Part shown: positions 32,719 to 44,163 of the stretch, one piece after another
Numbering within the stretch: position 1 is the first letter of the stretch
Layout: the number at the start of each line of letters is the position of its first letter
From: Kaistia algarum
Lineage (GTDB): Bacteria > Pseudomonadota > Alphaproteobacteria > Rhizobiales > Kaistiaceae
DNA: 64,000 bases
Reading direction: 5' to 3'
NCBI RefSeq assembly: GCF_026343945.1
Contig: NZ_JAPKNJ010000003.1
Location: 372,001 to 436,000 of the forward strand
Program-made: the position numbers and the translations under genes
The notes under the pieces: generated by a model
Databases searched by the model: none
Seen by the model: the letters and a program-made list of their open reading frames with translations, nothing else
Told to the model about the DNA's origin: nothing

Positions 32719-33570
32719 TCACAGAGTCCGGCGCGCCTCGGCAACGGCGACCGTCAGCGTCATGGCGAGGGCGAGCGTGGCGGAGAGCGAACGGAAGCCT
32801 TCATAGTCGGCCTCGACCACTTCGAACCAGACGCCGGATGTAGGAATGAGCGGGCTGAACGGGCTGTCGGTGATGACGACGAGCGGCGTGCCCTGGTCGC
32901 CGATCTGGCGCGCATAGGCGAGCGTCGCCGAGGCGTAGGGCGTGAATGAGATGGCGATGGCGGCATCATTCGGGCCGGCGAACGCAAGCGTCTCGGGGTC
33001 CGTGCCCTGCGCCGAGCCGATCAGCACGGTCTTCACGCCGAGCTTGCCGAAGGCGTAGCTCATATAGGTGGTAAGCGGAAAAGAGCGGCGCTGGCCGATC
33101 AGATAGATCGTCTCGGCGCGCGCCAGCAGCGCCACGGCCGCCTCGATCCGGGGTACCTCGATACGCTCGCGCAGCGCGCCCACAGAGCGCTCTACTGCAT
33201 CGCAAAAGCCCGAAAACAGCTCTCCGGTCTTCGTGCCATCGCCGGCATGCGAGCGCAGATGCGACAGGCGTTCGGTATAGCTGGCCGGCCGGTCGCGCAG
33301 CCGGTCCTGGAACACGTTCTGCAGTTCGGAGAAGCCTTGATAGCCGAAGGCCTGGGCGAAGCGGACCAGCGTCGAGGGCTGAACCTCTGCCTTCTCCGCG
33401 ATCGAGGCGGCCGTGCCGAAGGCGACGTCATCGGGATTGGCCATGGCGTAGAGCGCGACCTGGGCAAGGCGCTTCGGCAGCTCGTTCTGACGGCTCACCA
33501 TCAAATTGCGCAGGGTCCAGAAATCGCGCGGGGGCGCCGAATCTGCGGGGTCGGCCGGGTTGCTTGCCAT
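32719..33570 (-). CDS. iolR: MurR/RpiR-family regulator, probable inositol repressor
   Basis: A 283-residue protein with an N-terminal HTH_6 domain (about residues 20-95; TAASIAEKAEVQPSTLVRFAQAFGY is the recognition part) and a SIS sugar-phosphate-binding domain at about 140-265 (LIGQRRSFPLTTYMSYAFGKLG). RpiR proteins of this size control inositol genes in rhizobia, and its place between the two arms of the locus fits that job. The ATG at 33570 follows GGGGAAGAGAG. The inducer is probably a phosphorylated pathway intermediate such as the IolC product; that is inferred from the family. Confidence 0.85.
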   Translation of the reverse strand: MASNPADPADSAPPRDFWTLRNLMVSRQNELPKRLAQVALYAMANPDDVAFGTAASIAEKAEVQPSTLVRFAQAFGYQGFSELQNVFQDRLRDRPASYTERLSHLRSHAGDGTKTGELFSGFCDAVERSVGALRERIEVPRIEAAVALLARAETIYLIGQRRSFPLTTYMSYAFGKLGVKTVLIGSAQGTDPETLAFAGPNDAAIAISFTPYASATLAYARQIGDQGTPLVVITDSPFSPLIPTSGVWFEVVEADYEGFRSLSATLALAMTLTVAVAEARRTL

Positions 33571-33640
33571 TCTCTCTCTTCCCCGGTTTCGCGCGAACGG
33601 TCAATCGGCTCCACAACCCCTTGACGCCCGAGGGTGATGT

Positions 33641-33654
33641 GAAATAGATATTCC
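33641..33654. promoter_or_regulatory. Near-match to the rhizobial IolR motif in the divergent iolR region
   Basis: GAAATAGATATTCC (GGAA-TATCTA-TTTC on the other strand) differs at one position from the GGAA-N6-TTCC consensus. It lies 71 bases upstream of iolR and about 120 upstream of the divergent isomerase start, so it could serve both promoters. Confidence 0.45.
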
Positions 33655-33660
33655 ATCAAT

Positions 33661-33692
33661 CGTGATAACGGTCAATTCATTCCATTATCACG
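33661..33692. promoter_or_regulatory. Inverted repeat CGTGATAA-N16-TTATCACG between iolR and the inositol transport operon
   Basis: Perfect 8-base arms are separated by 16 bases in an A/T-rich stretch. The site is centred between the two divergent genes. It may be a second operator or a site for another regulator, and no family assignment is possible. Confidence 0.5.
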
Positions 33693-33771
33693 TCTTCGGA
33701 GCGAGTTTGCCTCGGCATGGGGCGGTCCGATCCCGGAGATCCTGAACCGGCCGCTGATCGGGAGGATGCGG

Positions 33772-34596
33772 ATGGTGCGTTTCGCGCTCAATCACATGGT
33801 GGCTCCGCGCCTTGGCCATGCCGCTTTTTTCGATCTGGCGGGGGCGCTCGGGATCGATGCCATCGAAATCCGCAATGACCTCCAGGATGTTGCCATCCTC
33901 GACGGCACGCCCGCGGCGCGGATCGCCGAGGACGCCCGCTCGCGCGGGCTTTCGGTCCGCTCGATCAATGCACTGCAGCGCTTCAACGAATGGTCGCCGG
34001 TGCGGGCCGAGGAGGCGAGGGCGCTGGCCGATTATGCCGCCGGCTGCGGCGCCGCGGCCCTGGTGCTTTGCCCCGTCAATGGCGGGAACTGGCAATTGGC
34101 GGATTCCGCTCGTCTTTCCGGTCTGCGCGAGGCCCTCGAAGGCCTGGCGCCAATCCTGGAGGCGGCCGGCATCGAGGGACTCGTCGAGCCGCTCGGCTTT
34201 CCGGAATGTTCGCTGCGGCTGAAGCGCGAGGCCGTGGACGCCATCGACGACGTCGGCGTTTCCAATCGTTTTCGCCTTGTGCACGACACGTTCCATCACG
34301 CGGTTGCGGGCGAAGCCGAGATATTCCCGGCGCGTACCGGCCTCGTTCACATCTCGGGTGTTGCCGACCGGTCTTCGCCGGTCTCGGCCCTGCGCGATCC
34401 GCACCGGGTCCTCATCGGCGGCGACGACCGCATCGACAATATCGGGCAGATCCGCGCGCTCGTGGCCGGCGGCTACCAAGGCTATTTCTCATTCGAGCCT
34501 TTCGCCAAGGAAATTCATGAAATCAACGACATAGAGGGAGCGCTCCGCGCGAGCCTTGCCTATGTCGACCAGGAGCTTCGGGCAGCTGCGGCTTGA
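33772..34596 (+). CDS. Sugar-phosphate isomerase/epimerase-like TIM-barrel protein, inositol locus
   Basis: A 274-residue AP-endonuclease-2-superfamily barrel (MVRFALNHMVAPRLG at the start, EIRNDL, EPLGFPECSLR, LVHDTFHH, FEPFA with likely metal-binding Glu, Asp and His). It resembles IolI/MocC-like inosose or rhizopine isomerases. Two ATGs compete: GGGAGG touches the first (33766) but is well spaced for the second (33772), so the second was chosen. It opens the plus-strand operon containing the inositol-type ABC transporter and two oxidoreductases, divergent from iolR. The precise sugar interconversion is not known. Confidence 0.8.
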   Translation: MVRFALNHMVAPRLGHAAFFDLAGALGIDAIEIRNDLQDVAILDGTPAARIAEDARSRGLSVRSINALQRFNEWSPVRAEEARALADYAAGCGAAALVLCPVNGGNWQLADSARLSGLREALEGLAPILEAAGIEGLVEPLGFPECSLRLKREAVDAIDDVGVSNRFRLVHDTFHHAVAGEAEIFPARTGLVHISGVADRSSPVSALRDPHRVLIGGDDRIDNIGQIRALVAGGYQGYFSFEPFAKEIHEINDIEGALRASLAYVDQELRAAAA

Positions 34597-34706
34597 GGGA
34601 GCCGTAGTTTCGAGAAGACGGGACCGAAGGTTCCGGAAGAAATGGCCCTGGGAGGGGCACCGGACAAAAGACAAAGGTGGGTCCGGCACCAGTGGAGGAG
34701 ATCAAC

Positions 34707-35630
34707 ATGAAGCGCATTCTCTTCGCCCTTGCGGCGTCGACCCTGCTTTCGACCTCGGCATTTGCCGGCACGATTGGCGTCTCGATGGCCAATTCCGATA
34801 CGTTCCTGACGGTGCTCCGGAACGGCATCGAGAATTATGCCAAGGAGAAGAACCAGCCGGTAACGATCGAGATCGCCGAGGACGACGTCAGCAAGCAGGT
34901 CAGCCAGGTCCAGAACTTCATCGCCGCCAAGGTCGATGCGATCATCGTCAACGCGGTCGATACTTCGGCGACGCCGACCATCACCAAGTTGGCCGCCGAC
35001 GCCGGCATCCCGCTTGTCTATGTCAACCGCCAGCCGACCGACGTCGATGCGCTGGGTGACAAGGCCGCCTTCGTCGCTTCGGACGAAGTCGAGTCGGGCA
35101 CGCTCGAAACCAAGGAAGTCTGCCGGATTCTGGGCGGCAAAGGCGACATCCTGATCATGGTCGGCGATCTCGCCAACCAGGCCGCGGTCCAGCGGACCAA
35201 GGACATCCACGACGTGATCGCGACGCCGGAATGCGCCGGCATGAAGATCCTCGACGAGCAGACCGCCGTTTGGGATCCGGTGAAGGCGCAGGACTTGATG
35301 ACCAACTGGATATCGGCCGGCCTGAAGCCTGCCGCGGTCATCGCCAACAATGACAACATGGCGATTGGCGCGATCCAGGCCATGAAGGCGGCCGGCTGGA
35401 ACATGAACGACGTGGTGGTCGCCGGCATCGACGCGACGCAGGAAGCGCTCGCCGCCATGAAGGCGGGCGATCTCGATGTGACCGTCTTCCAGAACGCGGC
35501 GGCCCAGGGCCAGGGCTCGCTTGACGCGGCGATGAAGCTCGCCGCCGGCGGCAAGGTCGAGAAGAAGAACTACGTGCCCTTCGAACTCGTCACGCCGGCC
35601 AACATGGCCGATTACATGAGCAAGAACTAA
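34707..35630 (+). CDS. Inositol/rhizopine-type periplasmic sugar-binding protein
   Basis: A 307-residue secreted protein with signal peptide (ALAASTLLSTSAFA, cleavage near 23) and a type I periplasmic-binding-protein (RbsB-like) fold: GTIGVSMANSDTF, VDAIIVNAVDTS, NDNMAIGAIQAMK and GIDATQEALAAMKAG. The ATG at 34707 sits behind GGAGGAG. Followed by a double ATPase and a permease, it makes a complete CUT2-type importer. The surrounding iol genes point to myo-inositol or a rhizopine as ligand; that is an inference from context. Confidence 0.9.
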   Translation: MKRILFALAASTLLSTSAFAGTIGVSMANSDTFLTVLRNGIENYAKEKNQPVTIEIAEDDVSKQVSQVQNFIAAKVDAIIVNAVDTSATPTITKLAADAGIPLVYVNRQPTDVDALGDKAAFVASDEVESGTLETKEVCRILGGKGDILIMVGDLANQAAVQRTKDIHDVIATPECAGMKILDEQTAVWDPVKAQDLMTNWISAGLKPAAVIANNDNMAIGAIQAMKAAGWNMNDVVVAGIDATQEALAAMKAGDLDVTVFQNAAAQGQGSLDAAMKLAAGGKVEKKNYVPFELVTPANMADYMSKN

Positions 35631-35699
35631 GGCAATCTCTCGGGGCGCGCCGTATCAGGCGCGTCCCGTCTCGTCCGGTCCGGCGTATCGGAGAAGCCT

Positions 35700-37238
35700 A
35701 TGCTCAGTCCGCAGACGATGAAGGCGGTGCGCGAGAGCGGCGCCGTGCCCGGCGCGCCCTTCCTGCTGGAGGTTGAGGGCGTCCGGAAGGAATTTCCCGG
35801 TGTCGTCGCGCTCGACAACGTCCAGTTCCGCCTGAGGCGCGGCACGGTCCATGCGCTGATGGGCGAAAACGGGGCCGGCAAGTCGACGCTGATGAAAATC
35901 ATCGCCGGCATCTATACGCCGGATGCGGGCTCGTTTCGGTTGCGCGGCGTGGATATCCGCCTGCAGTCGCCGCTCGACGCGCTGGAGAACGGTATCGCGA
36001 TGATCCATCAGGAACTGAACCTGATGGCGTCGATGAGTGTCGCGGAGAATATCTGGATCCGTCGCGAGCCGCTGAACCGCTTCGGCTTCGTCAATCATGG
36101 CGCCATGCGCCGGATGACGCGCGACCTCTTCGAGCGCCTGTCGATCGACCTCGATCCCGATGCCGAACTCGGCACGCTCAGCGTCGCCGCGCGGCAGATG
36201 GTCGAGATCGCCAAGGCAGTGTCCTATGATTCCGATGTGCTGATCATGGACGAGCCGACCTCGGCGCTGACCGAGCGCGAAGTCGACCATCTCTTCCGCA
36301 TCATCCGCAAGCTGCGCGAGGACGGAAAGGGCATCGTCTACATCACCCACAAGATGAACGAGCTTTTCGAGATCGCCGACGAAGTCTCGATCTTCCGCGA
36401 CGGCCGCTATATCGGCACGCACAGCTCGGACGACGTCACGCGCGACGACATCATCCGCATGATGGTCGGCCGCGAAATAACGCAGATGTTTCCGAAGGAA
36501 GAGGTGCCGATCGGCGAGGTCGTGCTGTCCGTGCGCGATCTCGGCCTAGAGGGCGTCTTTCGCGATGTCTCCTTCGATCTCCGTGCGGGCGAAATCCTGG
36601 GCGTTGCCGGTCTCGTAGGCTCGGGCCGCAGCAACATTGCCGAGGCATTGTTCGGTGTGACGCCGGCAACTTCGGGCACGATCGCGATCCGGGGCAAACA
36701 GACCGTCGTCGATGCGCCGACCACCGCCATGGCGAATGGCATGGCGTTCCTGACCGAGGATCGCAAGGAAACCGGCTGCTTCCTGCTGCTCGACGTGCTC
36801 GAGAACACGCAGATGGCGGTGCTGACGCGCAGTTATTCCCGCTTCGGCTTCGTCGCGCAGGGGAGCCTGACGCGCGACTGCGAGGCGATGACGACGGCGC
36901 TGCGCGTCAAGACGCCCAATCTGCAGGAAACCGTGCTGAACCTCTCGGGCGGCAACCAGCAGAAGGTGCTGATCGCGCGCTGGCTGCTGACCAAGCCGAG
37001 TATCCTCATCCTGGATGAGCCGACGCGCGGCATCGATGTCGGCGCGAAATCCGAGATTCACCGGCTGATCTCGAAGCTCGCCGGGGAGGGGGTCGCCGTC
37101 ATCATGATCTCGTCGGAGATGCCGGAAATCCTCGGCATGAGCGATCGGATCATGGTGATCCACGAGGGACGCGTCACCGGCTTCCTCGACCGATCCGAAG
37201 CCGACCAGATCAAGATCATGGACCTCGCTTCGCACTAG
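35700..37238 (+). CDS. CUT2-family sugar ABC ATPase (inositol-type importer)
   Basis: A 512-residue double ATPase. The first half has Walker [10 protein letters not shown], Walker [13 protein letters not shown] and signature-like [11 protein letters not shown]. The second half has degenerate P-loop GLVGSGRSN and signature LSGGNQQKV, with Walker [13 protein letters not shown]. The ATG at 35700 follows CGGAGAAG. It should power uptake by the binding protein upstream and the permease 30 bases downstream. It is a paralogue of the ATPase at 2989-4494, with the same domain layout. Confidence 0.92.
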   Translation: MLSPQTMKAVRESGAVPGAPFLLEVEGVRKEFPGVVALDNVQFRLRRGTVHALMGENGAGKSTLMKIIAGIYTPDAGSFRLRGVDIRLQSPLDALENGIAMIHQELNLMASMSVAENIWIRREPLNRFGFVNHGAMRRMTRDLFERLSIDLDPDAELGTLSVAARQMVEIAKAVSYDSDVLIMDEPTSALTEREVDHLFRIIRKLREDGKGIVYITHKMNELFEIADEVSIFRDGRYIGTHSSDDVTRDDIIRMMVGREITQMFPKEEVPIGEVVLSVRDLGLEGVFRDVSFDLRAGEILGVAGLVGSGRSNIAEALFGVTPATSGTIAIRGKQTVVDAPTTAMANGMAFLTEDRKETGCFLLLDVLENTQMAVLTRSYSRFGFVAQGSLTRDCEAMTTALRVKTPNLQETVLNLSGGNQQKVLIARWLLTKPSILILDEPTRGIDVGAKSEIHRLISKLAGEGVAVIMISSEMPEILGMSDRIMVIHEGRVTGFLDRSEADQIKIMDLASH

Positions 37239-37267
37239 GCGGGCAGGGGGGAGTTGGGAGAGACGTC

Positions 37268-38299
37268 ATGGCGAGCGAAGCGGAAGCCAGAGTGCAGGGC
37301 GCCAAGAGCGTTGTTCCGTCGGGCAAGCGTAAGCTGCCACCCGAACTATCCATCCTCGGCGTCCTCGTCGGCATCGCCCTGATCTTCGAGATCCTCGGCT
37401 GGATCTTCGTCGGCCAGAGCTTCCTCGCCAATCAGCAGCGTCTGACCATCATCGTGCTGCAGGTCTCGGTGATCGGCATCATCGCTGTCGGCGTGACGCA
37501 GGTGATCATCACGGGCGGTATCGATCTCTCATCCGGATCGGTGGTCGGGTTCACGGCCATGGTGGCGGCGAGCCTGGCGCAGAATTCGGACTATGCCCGC
37601 GCCGTCTATCCCTCGCTCACGGGCCTTCCGATCATCGTCCCGGTGATCGCCGGACTGGTGGTCGGGCTGTTGGCGGGAACCATCAATGGGACGCTGATCG
37701 CCTATACCGGCATCCCGCCCTTCATCGCGACGCTGGGAATGATGGTGACGGCGCGGGGCCTTGCCAAATGGTACACGCGCGGCCAGCCCGTTGCGCTGCT
37801 GCAGGACCGCTTCGCTGCGATCGGATCGGGCGTCTGGCCCGTGGTCATCTTCCTGACCGTCGCCGCCATCTTCTATGTCGCGCTCAAATATACACGCTAC
37901 GGCAAGTTCACTTATGCGATCGGCGCCAATCCGCAGGCTGCACGCGTTTCCGGCATCAATATCGGCAAGCATCTGATTAAGGTCTACGCCGTTGCCGGCC
38001 TGCTTTCCGGCCTTGCCGGTGTGGTGACCGCCGCGCGCGTCGCCTCCGGCCAGCCGGGCATGGGCGTCATGTATGAACTCGATGCCATCGCGGCCGTCGT
38101 CATCGGCGGCACGTCGCTGACCGGCGGCGTCGGCCGCATCACCGGCACGGTAATCGGCGTCGTCATCCTCGGCGTCGTCACCTCCGGATTCACTTTCCTG
38201 CGGATCGACGCGTATTATCAGGAGATCGTGAAGGGCATGATCATCGTCGCCGCCGTCATCGTCGACCAGCAGCGCCAGCGCCGCCGCAAGAAGGTCTGA
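37268..38299 (+). CDS. CUT2-family sugar ABC permease (inositol-type importer)
   Basis: A 343-residue RbsC-family membrane protein. A polar N-terminal segment of about 30 residues precedes eight to ten predicted helices. Family landmarks are GGIDLSSGSVVG, TLGMMVTARGLAKWYT, YAIGANPQAARVSGI and GGTSLTGGVGRI. ATG at 37268, 30 bases after the ATPase. It probably works as a homodimer with the double ATPase, as in ribose and inositol systems. Located in the inner membrane. Confidence 0.92.
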   Translation: MASEAEARVQGAKSVVPSGKRKLPPELSILGVLVGIALIFEILGWIFVGQSFLANQQRLTIIVLQVSVIGIIAVGVTQVIITGGIDLSSGSVVGFTAMVAASLAQNSDYARAVYPSLTGLPIIVPVIAGLVVGLLAGTINGTLIAYTGIPPFIATLGMMVTARGLAKWYTRGQPVALLQDRFAAIGSGVWPVVIFLTVAAIFYVALKYTRYGKFTYAIGANPQAARVSGINIGKHLIKVYAVAGLLSGLAGVVTAARVASGQPGMGVMYELDAIAAVVIGGTSLTGGVGRITGTVIGVVILGVVTSGFTFLRIDAYYQEIVKGMIIVAAVIVDQQRQRRRKKV

Positions 38300-38336
38300 T
38301 CCTCCGTTCCAAGCTGTCTCTCCGGGAGAACATGTC

Positions 38337-39461
38337 ATGCAGTCGATCGGCGTCGGCCTGATCGGGACCGGCTATATGGGAAAATGCCATGCGCTTGCCT
38401 GGAACGCGGTGGCGCCGACCTTCGGCGATGTGACGCGGCGGCCGCGCCTCGTCCATCTTGCCGAAGTGAACGCCGATCTTGCGGCGCAGAAGGCGGGCGA
38501 GTTCGGCTTCGAGAAATCGACCGGCCATTGGCGCGATGTCGTGGCCGACCCGGAAGTTGACATCGTCTCGATCACGACGCCGAACGCCTTCCATGCCGAG
38601 ATGGCGATCGCGGCGATGGATGCCGGCAAGCATGTCTGGTGCGAGAAGCCGATGGCGACATCGATGGCGGACGCGGACGCCATGCTGGCGGCGGCGCGGC
38701 GGTCGGAGCGGGTCACGGCGCTCGGCTACAACTACATCCAGAACCCAGCGATGCGGCACATGAAGGCGCTGGTCGATCAGGGGGCGATCGGCGCCGTCAA
38801 CCACATCCGCATCGAGATGGACGAGGACTTCATGGCCGACGCCAAGGCGCCGTTTGGCTGGAAGAGCGAGGCCGGATCGGGTCACGGCGCGCTCGACGAT
38901 TTCGGCGTCCATCCGCTGTCGCTGCTCACGGTCTTTTTCGGCCGCGTCGCCCGCGTCGTCGCCGATTTGGCCAAGCCCTATCCGTCTCGCCAGACCGCTG
39001 ATGGCACGTCGCGCGCCGTAGAGACCGCCGACATCGCCAACATCCTGTTCCGACTGGAGGACGGCGTCTCGGGCGTGTTGCAGCTCAACCGCTCGGCCTG
39101 GGGGCGCAAGGGACGGATCGCGGTCCAGATCTTCGGCTCCGAGGGGACGATCGCATTCGACCAGGAGCGGATGAACGAATTGCAGATCTTCGAGGCGCGC
39201 GGACCCGTCGCGAACCAGGGCTTCCGCACCATCCTGACCGGGCCGGTCCATCCGCCCTATGCCCGCTTCGTCGCCGCGCCGGGCCATGGCCTTGGTTTCA
39301 ACGATCTGAAGGTGATCGAGGCGCGCGAGATTCTGAAGCGGGTCGCGGGCGAGCCGGCGCATATCATCGACTTTGAGACCGGCCATTCGATCGAGCGCAC
39401 CGTGGCCGCGATGGCCAGGTCGTTCGAGACGGGCGGCTGGACCGATGTCGGATCTTCCTGA
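38337..39461 (+). CDS. Gfo/Idh/MocA-family oxidoreductase
   Basis: A 374-residue NAD(P)-dependent dehydrogenase: Rossmann motif GLIGTGYMGKCHA, the EKP triad residue in WCEKPMATS, and a GALDDFGVHPLSLL segment supplying the catalytic Asp/His pair. It lies between the inositol transporter and iolG, 37 bases after the permease. MocA-type enzymes oxidise inositol derivatives such as scyllo-inosamine or rhizopine, so it may widen the substrate range of the locus. The exact substrate is unknown. Confidence 0.87.
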   Translation: MQSIGVGLIGTGYMGKCHALAWNAVAPTFGDVTRRPRLVHLAEVNADLAAQKAGEFGFEKSTGHWRDVVADPEVDIVSITTPNAFHAEMAIAAMDAGKHVWCEKPMATSMADADAMLAAARRSERVTALGYNYIQNPAMRHMKALVDQGAIGAVNHIRIEMDEDFMADAKAPFGWKSEAGSGHGALDDFGVHPLSLLTVFFGRVARVVADLAKPYPSRQTADGTSRAVETADIANILFRLEDGVSGVLQLNRSAWGRKGRIAVQIFGSEGTIAFDQERMNELQIFEARGPVANQGFRTILTGPVHPPYARFVAAPGHGLGFNDLKVIEAREILKRVAGEPAHIIDFETGHSIERTVAAMARSFETGGWTDVGSS

Positions 39462-39502
39462 CCAAATTCATTCTGGATAGACGTCTTGGCGAGGAGCGGA
39501 AC

Positions 39503-40498
39503 ATGACGGTGAGACTGGGTCTCTTGGGCGCCGGGCGAATTGGCAAGGTGCATGCGCGGGCGATCGCCGCCAATCCCGGCGCGAAGCTCGTCGCGGTCGC
39601 GGATGCCTTCGCCGATGCGGCGGCAGAGCTGGCGGCGAGCTCCGACGCCGAGGTGCGCTCGGCGGATGCGATCCTCGCGGCAGGCGATATCGACGCCGTG
39701 CTGATCACGACGCCGACCGACCTGCACGCCACCATGATCGAGCGGGCGGCGCGGGCGAAGAAGGCGATCTTCTGCGAGAAGCCGATCGATCTCGACGTCG
39801 CCCGCGTGCGGAACTGCCTCGCTGTCGTGGCAAGCGAGAATGCGAAGCTGATGGTCGGCTTCAACCGCCGCTTCGATCCGAATTTCGTCGAGGTTCGCCG
39901 GCAGATCGACGAGGGCGCGATCGGCAAGGTCGAGATGGTGTCGATCGTTTCGCGCGATCCCGGCCCGCCGCCGGCCGACTATATCAAGCGCTCCGGCGGC
40001 CTGTTCCGCGACATGACCATCCATGATTTCGACATGGCGCGCTTCCTGCTCGGCGAGGAGCCGGCAACCGTCTACGCGAGCGCCTCGGTGCTGGTCGATC
40101 CGGAGATCGGGGAACTCGGCGACTATGACAGCGCCTCGGTCGTGCTGACGACGAAGTCGGGCCGGATCGCGCAGATCTCCAATTCGCGCCGCGCGAGCTA
40201 TGGTTATGACCAGCGCATCGAGGTGCATGGCTCGAAGGGGCTCGTCAGCGCCGAAAACCTCCGCGCCACCAACATCGAAATCGCCAATGGCGACGGCTAT
40301 CGCCGCGAGCCGCTGCTGAACTTCTTCATGACGCGCTACACCGAAGCCTATCGCGCCGAGATCGCCGCCTTCATCGCGGCGGTCGAGCGTGGCGGACCGA
40401 TCACGCCCTCCGGCGATGATGGGCTCAAGGCGCTGGTGCTCGCCGATGCCGCGCTGCGATCGGCGAAGGAGAAGCGTGTGGTTCATCTGGAAGAATAG
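39503..40498 (+). CDS. iolG: Inositol 2-dehydrogenase
   Basis: A 331-residue Gfo/Idh/MocA enzyme with the IolG pattern: GAGRIGKVHARAI at the N-terminus, CEKPIDLD with catalytic Lys, GFNRRFDPNF, and RDMTIHDFDMARF with the Asp/His catalytic pair. It oxidises myo-inositol to 2-keto-myo-inositol (scyllo-inosose), feeding iolE. The ATG at 39503 follows GAGGAGCGG. It is the last gene of the plus-strand inositol operon and convergent with cueR. iolA, the final semialdehyde dehydrogenase, is not present in the window. Confidence 0.93.
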   Translation: MTVRLGLLGAGRIGKVHARAIAANPGAKLVAVADAFADAAAELAASSDAEVRSADAILAAGDIDAVLITTPTDLHATMIERAARAKKAIFCEKPIDLDVARVRNCLAVVASENAKLMVGFNRRFDPNFVEVRRQIDEGAIGKVEMVSIVSRDPGPPPADYIKRSGGLFRDMTIHDFDMARFLLGEEPATVYASASVLVDPEIGELGDYDSASVVLTTKSGRIAQISNSRRASYGYDQRIEVHGSKGLVSAENLRATNIEIANGDGYRREPLLNFFMTRYTEAYRAEIAAFIAAVERGGPITPSGDDGLKALVLADAALRSAKEKRVVHLEE

Positions 40499-40528
40499 CG
40501 CCCGCGAGGCGTCGGCCGGTCCGTCGAC

Positions 40529-40968
40529 CTATCGTCTGAAGCCGGCCCTGCGACTGGGTTTGGCTGCCGGCTCCGGCGGCGCCGCGCCATCGGCAAAATC
40601 GTCGAGGATCGGGCAATCCGGCCGCTCGTCGCCATGGCAGTGGCTGGCGAGATGGCGCAGCGTCTTCGCCATGCTCTCCAGTTCGCGGATGCGGCGCTCG
40701 ATATCGGCGACGTGGTCGTCGGCGATCCGCTTTACTTCGGCGCTGGCGCGGTTCTTGTCGCGCCAGAGCGCCAGCAGCGCGCCCATCTCCTCGACCGAGA
40801 AGCCGAGATCACGGGCGCGGCGGATGAAGCGCAGCGTAGCCACATTCTGGTCGGAATAGAGCCGATAGCCGGCCTCGGTGCGCGCCGCCGCCGGGATCAG
40901 GTCGATCTGCTCATAGTAGCGGATCATCTTGGCCGAGACGCCTGAGGCGGCCGATGCTTCGCCGATAT

Positions 40969-40972
<4 letters not shown>
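40529..40972 (-). CDS. cueR: MerR-family copper-sensing regulator
   Basis: A 147-residue MerR protein with N-terminal winged helix ([22 protein letters not shown]), a dimerisation helix and a C-terminal metal loop CHGDERPDC. The two Cys at C-x7-C spacing are the Cu(I)/Ag(I) ligands of CueR-type sensors. A Pro/Ala/Arg-rich tail follows. It is the second gene after copA with a four-base ATGA overlap. The two dyads at 43292-43322 and 43339-43369 are its likely operators. Confidence 0.92.
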
Positions 40973-43257
<2,285 letters not shown>

Positions 43258-43291
43258 CGGATTGGTTCCCTTTCTAGGGGTGATGACGAGA

Positions 43292-43322
43292 TAGGTAGAG
43301 CTTCCCATCATGGGAAGGTCAA
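43292..43322 (-). promoter_or_regulatory. CueR-type promoter of copA (19-base spacer)
   Basis: Read on the minus strand: -35 TTGACC (43317-43322), a 19-base spacer and -10 TACCTA (43292-43297). The spacer holds the perfect dyad CTTCCCAT-C-ATGGGAAG (43301-43317). The long spacer with a central dyad is the hallmark of MerR-family activated promoters. Confidence 0.85.
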
Positions 43323-43338
43323 GAGGTCGATTTGGTGC

Positions 43339-43369
43339 TTGACCTTGCCATGATGGGAAGGGTCATCTT
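43339..43369 (+). promoter_or_regulatory. CueR-type promoter of copZ (19-base spacer)
   Basis: On the plus strand: -35 TTGACC (43339-43344), 19-base spacer (43345-43363) and -10-like CATCTT (43364-43369). The spacer contains CTTGCCATGATGGGAAG, the same operator as the copA side with one arm mismatch. It drives the small copper chaperone at 43400. Confidence 0.8.
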
Positions 43370-43399
43370 CACCACGTCTTCTATCCAAGGAGTTCGAAA

Positions 43400-43597
43400 G
43401 TGCTGGTTCTGAAAGTTCCGGAAATGTCGTGCGGGCACTGCGTCGCGACGATCGAGAAGGCGGTGCGGTCGGTCGATCCATCGGCGCAGGTCGCTGCCGA
43501 CATCGCGGCGAAATTCGTCCAGGTCGAGACGTCCTTCCCGGAAGCTGCAATTCGCGCGGCCATGTCCGAGGTTGGCTATGAGACCGTTCCTGCCTAG
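43400..43597 (+). CDS. copZ: Copper chaperone (heavy-metal-associated domain)
   Basis: A 65-residue single HMA domain with the Cu-binding MSCGHC motif at residues 9-14 and GYETVPA at the end. The GTG at 43400 is the start, preceded by AAGGAG. It probably carries Cu(I) to CopA or buffers it in the cytoplasm. It lies 30 bases downstream of its own CueR-type promoter and overlaps the convergent DoxX gene by four bases. Confidence 0.92.
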   Translation: MLVLKVPEMSCGHCVATIEKAVRSVDPSAQVAADIAAKFVQVETSFPEAAIRAAMSEVGYETVPA

Positions 43598-43989
43598 GAC
43601 CGACGACCCGCATCCAGGCTGAAGGCGCCGGGTCCGGCCGCGGCCAGATAGAGAAACACGAAGCAGAACAGGATCGGCCCGTCGCCCTGATTGCGCAGGG
43701 GGAAGAAGTCGATCGGCGCATGCTCCATGAAATAGGCGATCGCCATCTCGCCCGAGAGCAGGAAGGCGACCGGCCGCGTGAAGAGCCCGATCAAGAGCAG
43801 CAGGCCGCCGACGATCTCGATGATGCCGGCGATCCAGAACAGCGAGAACATCGGCAGGCCGTCCATCATCGCATCCTGCGGAAATCCCATGATCTTGCTG
43901 GTGCCGTGCTCCAGGAAGAGGAGGGCGGCGACGATGCGCAGGGCGGCAAGCAATTGCGGCTGCCAACGCTCCAGGAATTTGAATTCCAT
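43594..43989 (-). CDS. DoxX-family membrane protein
   Basis: A 131-residue inner-membrane protein with four predicted helices and DoxX landmarks (ALRIVAALLFLEHGTSKIMGF, EIVGGLLLLIGLFTRPVA, and PILFCFVFLYLAAAGPG). DoxX-like proteins are linked to quinone and thiosulfate redox chemistry or to membrane redox stress in other bacteria; the role here is unknown. The ATG at 43989 is preceded by GAGGA. Its end overlaps copZ by four bases. Confidence 0.85.
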   Translation of the reverse strand: MEFKFLERWQPQLLAALRIVAALLFLEHGTSKIMGFPQDAMMDGLPMFSLFWIAGIIEIVGGLLLLIGLFTRPVAFLLSGEMAIAYFMEHAPIDFFPLRNQGDGPILFCFVFLYLAAAGPGAFSLDAGRRS

Positions 43990-44163
43990 GATGTCCTCCT
44001 CGCTCGCGTCGACCTAGTCCGTCGGGTTCGTCTCCCGCCAATCTTAGGCCTTTCCCGCCGCGCCGCGTTCACGATCGGGGGAGCGGCGGTTGAAGCCATG
44101 TGGGAACGAAGCGCAAGGCTTGGAATTGAGTTTCCGACGCCGCTTGTGGCGAAGGAGATCACT

